DNA from: Candidatus Stygibacter frigidus
GTDB taxonomy: Bacteria > Cloacimonadota > Cloacimonadia > Cloacimonadales > TCS61
Length of the DNA: 7,276 nt
Direction: 5' to 3'
Assembly (NCBI GenBank): GCA_030765325.1
Contig: JAVCCT010000052.1
Span: forward strand, 1 to 7,276
Below, piece after piece: positions 1-4,900 of the stretch (the first letter of the stretch is position 1; every line of letters starts with the position of its first letter). The translations under genes and the position numbers were made by a program. Under the pieces are notes generated by a model. The model saw nothing but the letters and a program-made list of their open reading frames with translations. It was not told where the DNA came from and ran no database searches.

Positions 1-35
1 AATGAAATTCAGACGCTGAAATTGATTTGGAATAT
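1..35. other. Tail of an upstream transcription unit
   Basis: This short stretch precedes the terminator. On the + strand a stop codon occurs at 3-5 in one frame and at 17-19 in another, so an upstream + strand gene could end at either place, 16 to 30 bases before the hairpin. The third frame runs through the hairpin to a stop at 79-81 and is the least likely. There is too little sequence to identify any product. Confidence 0.25.
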
Positions 36-65
36 AAAGCCCCGTTTTCAAGCGGGGCTTTTTTT
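36..65 (+). terminator. Rho-independent terminator of the upstream unit
   Basis: A 9-bp stem pairs AAAGCCCCG (36-44) with CGGGGCTTT (53-61) around an 8-base loop. The 3' arm runs directly into a T tract that continues to 65. Six of the nine pairs are G-C. The U-run lies only on the + strand side, so the hairpin ends transcription arriving from the left and isolates the aspS unit from whatever precedes it. Confidence 0.93.
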
Positions 66-91
66 ATTCTTAGCAGTATGATATTTCTGGC

Positions 92-120
92 TTGACAATT
101 GCAGTGTAGTGAAATTCTTT
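92..120 (+). promoter_or_regulatory. Possible promoter of the aspS operon (-35 box, weak -10)
   Basis: TTGACA at 92-97 matches the sigma-70 -35 consensus perfectly and lies between the terminator and aspS, where a promoter is expected. At the normal 16-18 base spacing only poor -10 candidates are seen, around 114-120 (for example TTCTTT at 115-120). A better-looking TATAAA at 139-144 is too far from this -35 box. The placement is plausible, but the start site cannot be fixed from sequence. Confidence 0.35.
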
Positions 121-134
121 CTCAATTTCTCAAT
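118..134 (+). repeat. Two-copy 8-bp tandem repeat in the aspS leader
   Basis: TTTCTCAAT occurs at 118-126 and again at 126-134, giving a period of 8 bases with the shared T at 126. It lies just downstream of the TTGACA box, at or near the expected transcription start. It could be a direct-repeat operator or simply chance in a T-rich leader. Confidence 0.4.
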
Positions 135-158
135 GGAATATAAAAATAATAAAATATT

Positions 159-162
159 GGAG
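159..162 (+). promoter_or_regulatory. Ribosome binding site of aspS
   Basis: GGAG ends 5 bases before the ATG at 168. This supports that start, which also gives a protein beginning just ahead of the conserved N-terminal anticodon-binding fold. Confidence 0.75.
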
Positions 163-167
163 ATAGT

Positions 168-1958
168 ATGCTTGATTTATTAAGTAATAATAAGCGCAGC
201 CATTATGCTGCCAGCCTTACAAAAGAATTGGTAGGTGAAAAAGTTACTGTGATGGGATGGGTTCACCTACGCCGTGATATGGGTGGTTTGATTTTTATCG
301 ATCTAAGAGATGTTTCAGCTCTTGTCCAGGTGGTTTTTCCTCCCGAAAATACTGAACTGAGAACCAAAGCACACCAGATCAGAAATGAATATGTGGTGGC
401 AGTAACGGGAATTGTTCGTGAACGTCAGGCTGGAAACATAAATGAATCAATGGCTACTGGCAGTATAGAAATCGTTGCTAATGAACTGCTGATATTAAAT
501 GACTCTGCCCCACTGCCCGTGCAGGTTAATGAGAAGCTGATGGCTGATGAGAATCTACGCCTTAAATATCGCTATCTTGATCTGCGCCGACCAGCTCTCA
601 GAGATAAAATCATCATGAGGCATGAAGTGGTTTTTGCTATTCGTGAATTTCTTAGTAACAAAGGATTCTTTGAGATCGAAACTCCTATGCTGATGAAAAG
701 CACCCCAGAAGGTGCACGAGATTTTCTGGTGCCAAGCCGCATTCACAAAGGAAAGTTCTTTGCCCTTCCCCAAAGCCCTCAGATTTATAAGCAACTCCTG
801 ATGGTCTCAGGATTTGATCGCTATTTTCAGATAGCACGCTGCTTCCGTGATGAAGATCTGCGAGCAGACAGACAACCAGAATTTACTCAGCTTGATATGG
901 AAATGAGCTTTGTAACGAAAGAAGATATTTTCACGATCAATGAAGAATTGTTTCATTATATTTATAAAAAATGCCTTGATATTGAGCTTACAATACCATT
1001 TCCACGGCTTACTTATCGTGAATCAATGGAGCGTTTTGGGATTGATAAACCTGACCTTCGCTTTAGTATGGAGCTTGTTGACCTATCTGCTATTCTGGCA
1101 AAAAGTGAATTCAAGGTTTTCAGTGGAGCTTTGCAAAATGGAGGATCTGTACGCTGTGTAGTTGCTCCTGGATGTGCTAGCTACTCTCGTAAAATGATAG
1201 ATAACCTTACCGATATTGCCAAACATCTGGGTGGCAAAGGACTGGCTTACTGCAAGGTTGAAGAGGATAGTCTCTCTGCCGGGATCAGTAAATTCCTCAC
1301 CCCTACTGAAATTAAAGCTATTCTGGAAACAACCCAAGCAAATAATGGTGACCTCATTCTCTTTGCAGCAGATACTAATAAAATTGTCTTCAAAGTTCTG
1401 GCTGAGATACGTAATCATTTCGGTAGAGAGCTGAAGCTCTATGATCCTCGCGAATTTAATTTCCTCTGGATAACTGATTTCCCTCTCTTTGAGAAAAATG
1501 AAGATACTGGAAAATGGGAAACTATGCATCATATGTTTACTATGCCCCGCGAGGAGCACCTTGATTACTTTGAAGATGAAGCTAAAATTGATCAGATTGA
1601 AGGTCAGCTTTATGACCTGGTCTGTAATGGTATGGAGCTTTCTTCTGGCAGTATCCGTTGCCATCGTCTTGATATCCAAAGAAAGATTTTTGATGTTCTT
1701 GGATTTGAAGAAGAAGAATTGCAACGTAAATTCGGTTTCTTTCTTAACGCCCTCAAATATGGAACTCCTCCCCATGGTGGGATAGCTCCCGGGATTGATC
1801 GCCTTGTGATGCTGATGACTTATGCAGCAAGCTTAAGAGATGTGATCGCATTTCCAAAAACCCTGCAGGCAGTTGATATGATGAGTGAAGCACCTGGCAT
1901 AGTAGATGCTCTGCAACTTGAAGAACTGGGTATTGAGATAACTGAGATAGAAGAATAA
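168..1958 (+). CDS. aspS: Aspartyl-tRNA synthetase (bacterial type)
   Basis: This cytoplasmic class II synthetase attaches aspartate to tRNA(Asp) using ATP. The 596 residues are close to the roughly 590 of E. coli AspRS. An N-terminal OB-fold anticodon-binding domain covers about residues 1-110 and includes the GWVHLRRDMGG segment at 30-40. Class II motif 1 is near 161-175 (FLSNKGFFEIETP), the QSPQ loop is at 202-205, motif 2 is FRDEDLRADRQPEFTQ at 226-241, and motif 3 is GGIAPGIDR at 537-545. The bacterial GAD insertion lies roughly at 300-420, between motifs 2 and 3. The C-terminal RDVIAFPKT (557-565) is also typical. At the positions that influence tRNA(Asp)/tRNA(Asn) discrimination it has Met38 and Gly89, a mixed signature, so it could be non-discriminating. 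The start has a good GGAG site. It is the first gene of the unit, and 15 bases separate it from the next. Confidence 0.98.
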   Translation: MLDLLSNNKRSHYAASLTKELVGEKVTVMGWVHLRRDMGGLIFIDLRDVSALVQVVFPPENTELRTKAHQIRNEYVVAVTGIVRERQAGNINESMATGSIEIVANELLILNDSAPLPVQVNEKLMADENLRLKYRYLDLRRPALRDKIIMRHEVVFAIREFLSNKGFFEIETPMLMKSTPEGARDFLVPSRIHKGKFFALPQSPQIYKQLLMVSGFDRYFQIARCFRDEDLRADRQPEFTQLDMEMSFVTKEDIFTINEELFHYIYKKCLDIELTIPFPRLTYRESMERFGIDKPDLRFSMELVDLSAILAKSEFKVFSGALQNGGSVRCVVAPGCASYSRKMIDNLTDIAKHLGGKGLAYCKVEEDSLSAGISKFLTPTEIKAILETTQANNGDLILFAADTNKIVFKVLAEIRNHFGRELKLYDPREFNFLWITDFPLFEKNEDTGKWETMHHMFTMPREEHLDYFEDEAKIDQIEGQLYDLVCNGMELSSGSIRCHRLDIQRKIFDVLGFEEEELQRKFGFFLNALKYGTPPHGGIAPGIDRLVMLMTYAASLRDVIAFPKTLQAVDMMSEAPGIVDALQLEELGIEITEIEE

Positions 1959-1973
1959 CGGTCATCAGATAAG

Positions 1974-3269
1974 ATGAAAATCGCCGCACTCACCTATGGT
2001 TGCAAGATAAATCAGTATGAAACTATCTGCATCATAAATGACTTTGTCCAGAATAACTGGCAGCAGGTGAAATTCAATCAAGAGGCTGATGTTTACCTGA
2101 TCAATACCTGTACCGTGACAAATCGAACTGATTATAAGAGTAGAAATGCTATTAGAAAAGCACTTAGTCATAAACTAAAACGACCTGATTCTGTGATAAT
2201 TGTCACCGGATGTTATGCCCAATTGAACTATCAGGACATAGAAAAGCTGGGGGATATTGACTATATTATTGATAATAATCACAAAAATATGATCTATGAT
2301 ATCCTGCTATCCATGAAAGACCCTGGTTTTTCGGATATCAATAATGAACATAATTTCGCAGAACAATCAACAACTTCTATGCTCAATAGAAGCAGAGCCT
2401 TTATGAAGATTCAGGATGGATGTGATTATAATTGTGCCTATTGTGCTGTTACTCATGCCCGTGGTCCATCTCGCAGCCGAGATCCACAAAATATCCTGCA
2501 GCAGATCAGATCACTTGCAAATAATGGTTATAAAGAAGTGGTACTCGCTGGAGTTAATCTTGGACTCTATGGCTATGACAAAAAAGATTATTACTATCTG
2601 ACTGAACTTATTAAGGATATAGAATTAATTAGCGGGATTGAATTAATCAGATTATCTTCTATTGAACCACAATTATTTAAAGATGATTTGATAAATTTAA
2701 TACAAAGTAGTGATAAAATATGTCCACACTTTCATATACCTTTACAATCTGTTAGTGATAAAATTCTTCGCAACATGGGAAGAAAATATTCACAAGATGA
2801 GTTCAAAAAACTTATCATTAAGCTGAATAAAATATCACCTTATGCCGCAATTGGAATTGATATCATTGTGGGACTTCCCGGTGAAACTGATGAGATTTTC
2901 CTCGAAACTATGGATTTTCTAAAGGAACTTCCCCTCACATATTTTCATGTATTCCCCTATTCACGCCGTCCTGATACCGTCGCGGCTGATATGCCGGATC
3001 AGGTTCATGGAACGGTAAGCCATCAGCGTGTACAGCTGATTACAGCTCTATCTGTGCAGAAAAAGGCAGAATATCGGCAGTTGCTTATCGATAATAAAGT
3101 AATCCTCAAAGCAGTATTGGAAAGCGAATCAGTTCATGGAATTTCCGGTTTGAGCGATCATTACATCAGGATACACTGTGCTAAGTGTTCAGGTGAAGCT
3201 GGTGATTTAGTTCAAGGAATTCCCGTCAGTTCCATTGGTGAAGATTTAATTTTAGAGGTGATTAATTGA
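1974..3269 (+). CDS. mtaB: tRNA t6A37 methylthiotransferase, MtaB-type radical SAM enzyme
   Basis: The 431-residue protein belongs to the MiaB/MtaB family, which inserts a methylthio group at A37 of tRNAs. The MtaB branch converts t6A to ms2t6A in ANN-decoding tRNAs. The N-terminal domain begins LTYGCKINQYET, the MtaB-like form of the motif, and has the three cluster cysteines Cys10, Cys46 and Cys80. The radical SAM motif CxxxCxxC is at Cys150, Cys154 and Cys157. HFHIPLQS (252-259) and YFHVFPYSRR (323-332) are family landmarks, and a TRAM-like RNA-binding region fills about 370-431. Val260 and Asp334 replace residues usually glycine in this family, and an extra CxxC (402-405) lies in the TRAM region. 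The start is the first ATG after aspS. Its ribosome site is weak, suggesting coupling to aspS. The MtaB rather than MiaB or RimO assignment rests on the N-terminal motif and the HVFPYS segment. Confidence 0.92.
   Translation: MKIAALTYGCKINQYETICIINDFVQNNWQQVKFNQEADVYLINTCTVTNRTDYKSRNAIRKALSHKLKRPDSVIIVTGCYAQLNYQDIEKLGDIDYIIDNNHKNMIYDILLSMKDPGFSDINNEHNFAEQSTTSMLNRSRAFMKIQDGCDYNCAYCAVTHARGPSRSRDPQNILQQIRSLANNGYKEVVLAGVNLGLYGYDKKDYYYLTELIKDIELISGIELIRLSSIEPQLFKDDLINLIQSSDKICPHFHIPLQSVSDKILRNMGRKYSQDEFKKLIIKLNKISPYAAIGIDIIVGLPGETDEIFLETMDFLKELPLTYFHVFPYSRRPDTVAADMPDQVHGTVSHQRVQLITALSVQKKAEYRQLLIDNKVILKAVLESESVHGISGLSDHYIRIHCAKCSGEAGDLVQGIPVSSIGEDLILEVIN
3254..3260 (+). promoter_or_regulatory. Ribosome binding site deciding the TTG start of the ABC ATPase
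   Basis: AGAGGTG ends 5 bases before a TTG at 3266. No ATG or GTG occurs in frame near here, while the following residues (IQIKDVSISFG) are the standard start of an ABC ATPase domain. The strong site therefore supports TTG as the initiation codon, overlapping the TGA stop of the previous gene as TTGA. Confidence 0.75.
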
Positions 3270-3994
3270 TACAGATAAAAGATGTCAGTATTTCCTTCGG
3301 CCAGCAGAGAGTTCTGGAGAACATCAATTTTGATATAAATACCAATGAAACTATCCTGGTAGTTGGCCAAAGCGGTTGTGGAAAAAGCGTTTTGATGAAA
3401 ATCATTGCTGGTTTGTTGATACCAGATCGAGGGAGTGTTATCATTGAGTGCCAGCAACTGACCAAAAGCAATCATAAAGATGCGATCAAGATTCGCCAGA
3501 ACCTTGCCATGTTATTTCAAGGCAGCGCTCTTCTGGATTCTATGAATGTCTTTCAAAATGTTGCCTTACCCCTTTTTGAGCATACAAAACTCTCTCACCA
3601 GGAAATAGAAAAACTGGTGATCGAAAAACTGGCACTTGTTGGTCTAAAGGATATCTTGCATCGAATGCCGGCAGAATTATCAGGAGGTATGAAGAAACGA
3701 GTCGCTTTCGCCAGAGCCATTATCACAAATCCGCAGTACATTATTTATGATGAGCCCACAACAGGACTTGACCCCGTGATCGCCTCTGAGATTATCAACT
3801 TGATCAGTAAACTTCATCACACATATTCCACCACCACAGTGATAGTTACTCATGATCTCTATTGTATTGAGCAAATTGCCGGCAGAATTGTAATGCTGGC
3901 AGATAATAATATTATCTTTGACGGCAGCTATGATGATTATAAAAATGCCGATGATAAAAGAATAAAAAGATTTCTGTATTCCACAGAAAGGTGA
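3266..3994 (+). CDS. mlaF: Mla-family ABC transporter ATP-binding protein (MlaF-like)
   Basis: This cytoplasmic ATPase should power an MCE-type lipid transporter at the inner membrane. The 242 residues form a single ABC domain. Walker A is GQSGCGKS (34-41), the Q-loop glutamine is Gln85, the signature is LSGGMKKR (138-145), Walker B ends in DEP with catalytic Glu163, the D-loop is GLDP (167-170), and the H-loop is His196. The stretch FQGSALLDSMNVFQNVALPL (84-103) is the recognisable MlaF/Ttg2A/Mkl variant around the Q-loop and separates it from generic ABC ATPases. It starts at a TTG overlapping the previous stop and is followed 4 bases later by an MlaD-like gene, the usual partner. An MlaE permease, normally the third core component, is not in the window and must be encoded elsewhere. 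All catalytic residues are intact. Confidence 0.93.
   Translation: MIQIKDVSISFGQQRVLENINFDINTNETILVVGQSGCGKSVLMKIIAGLLIPDRGSVIIECQQLTKSNHKDAIKIRQNLAMLFQGSALLDSMNVFQNVALPLFEHTKLSHQEIEKLVIEKLALVGLKDILHRMPAELSGGMKKRVAFARAIITNPQYIIYDEPTTGLDPVIASEIINLISKLHHTYSTTTVIVTHDLYCIEQIAGRIVMLADNNIIFDGSYDDYKNADDKRIKRFLYSTER
3987..3994 (+). promoter_or_regulatory. Ribosome binding site of the MCE gene
   Basis: AAAGGTGA lies 4 bases before the ATG at 3999, and its last three bases are the stop codon of the ATPase gene. Termination and initiation therefore share the same few bases, consistent with coupled translation of the two subunits. Confidence 0.75.
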
Positions 3995-3998
3995 AACT

Positions 3999-4898
3999 AT
4001 GAAATTTAATGAAAAACAGACTCAAACCAGCTTCCGGGTTGGTATATTTGTAATTCTCGGCATAGCTATACTAATTTCCGGTTATCTCTGGTTAACGAAC
4101 TATCTGGATAAAGGTAATCTCACTCAATTTACTATTGCTTTCCCTGATGTTTCAGGTTTGGAACTCGGTGATGGTGTACTCATTCTTGGTGTAAACAGTG
4201 GAAAAGTCAATAATATCACACTTGAGGGTAATCTTGTGCTTGTAACTATCTCAGCAAAATTGCCGGAACCATTACGAACAGGAACCAGATTTTCCATCAA
4301 AGATACTTCTGTGATGGGCAGCACCAGAGTAATTATTCAACCAGGAACTGGTTCTCAACTGCTTGATCCCTCTCAAATTCAGCGGGGTACCTTTGTAACA
4401 GGATTAACTTCTCTTGCATCTGAAGCCAGCTCAATGATCAAGGAATTACAGAAGATTGTTTCGCGATTCAATGAAGATGATAATATCTTAGATAAATATT
4501 CCCAGGCAGCAGACAGCCTTCAGATCATACTTCATAATGCTAATAATTTTATCTTAAATAACGATGATAACCTGACAGCTACTATTGCTATCCTCACCCA
4601 GACCAGTCAGCAAATCGCTGATATAGTTGCTCAAAATCAAGCAAATATTGACAGCACTTTTACTGGTGCAAATGAAATGATCTCTGATTTAACTCAAACA
4701 AGTAATTCCATTCGACAGCTTACAGAAAAGATAAATAAAATTGCTGAGCAAATCCAGAATGAGGATTCCACATTCTCAGAACTCACAACTAATGACGAGT
4801 TATACAAAAATCTGCTGCAATCCACTGCCAGTCTGGACAGTCTCATCAAGGATATCAAAAAAAATCCTAAAAAGTATCTAACTATAGAAATGTTTTGA
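3999..4898 (+). CDS. mlaD: MCE domain protein, MlaD-like lipid-transport substrate-binding subunit
   Basis: The 299-residue protein has a short cytoplasmic N-terminus, one membrane anchor at about 14-33 (FRVGIFVILGIAILISGYLW), and an MCE domain at about 43-118 (FPDVSGLELGDGVLILGV onward). A long, mostly helical, Gln/Asn/Ser-rich region covers about 138-290. It ends with DIKKNPKKYL (285-294), the C-terminal NPKKY-type motif common in MCE proteins. Family members form hexameric rings in the periplasm with a hydrophobic pore that carries phospholipids between membranes. The helical tail is much longer than in E. coli MlaD (about 183 residues in total), so a tube or needle reaching towards the outer membrane is plausible, as in long MCE proteins. 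It directly follows its ATPase partner and is followed 2 bases later by an exported, probably outer-membrane protein. The lipid cargo and direction of transport cannot be told from sequence. Confidence 0.92.
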   Translation: MKFNEKQTQTSFRVGIFVILGIAILISGYLWLTNYLDKGNLTQFTIAFPDVSGLELGDGVLILGVNSGKVNNITLEGNLVLVTISAKLPEPLRTGTRFSIKDTSVMGSTRVIIQPGTGSQLLDPSQIQRGTFVTGLTSLASEASSMIKELQKIVSRFNEDDNILDKYSQAADSLQIILHNANNFILNNDDNLTATIAILTQTSQQIADIVAQNQANIDSTFTGANEMISDLTQTSNSIRQLTEKINKIAEQIQNEDSTFSELTTNDELYKNLLQSTASLDSLIKDIKKNPKKYLTIEMF

Positions 4899-4900
4899 TT

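Noticed and set aside
139..144. TATAAA as the -10 box of the aspS promoter
   Set aside because: It is 41 bases downstream of the TTGACA box, and no acceptable -35 lies at 16-18 bases upstream of it. It sits in an AT-rich run where such a match is expected by chance.
66..167. T-box or amino-acid-responsive leader upstream of aspS
   Set aside because: The leader between the terminator and the ATG is only about 100 bases, has no T-box consensus and no second terminator hairpin.
1083..1775. 230-codon open frame on the - strand inside aspS
   Set aside because: It lies antisense to highly conserved AspRS sequence including motif 3, its translation resembles no recognisable family, and no ribosome site or independent context supports it. 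It is a by-product of aspS codon usage.
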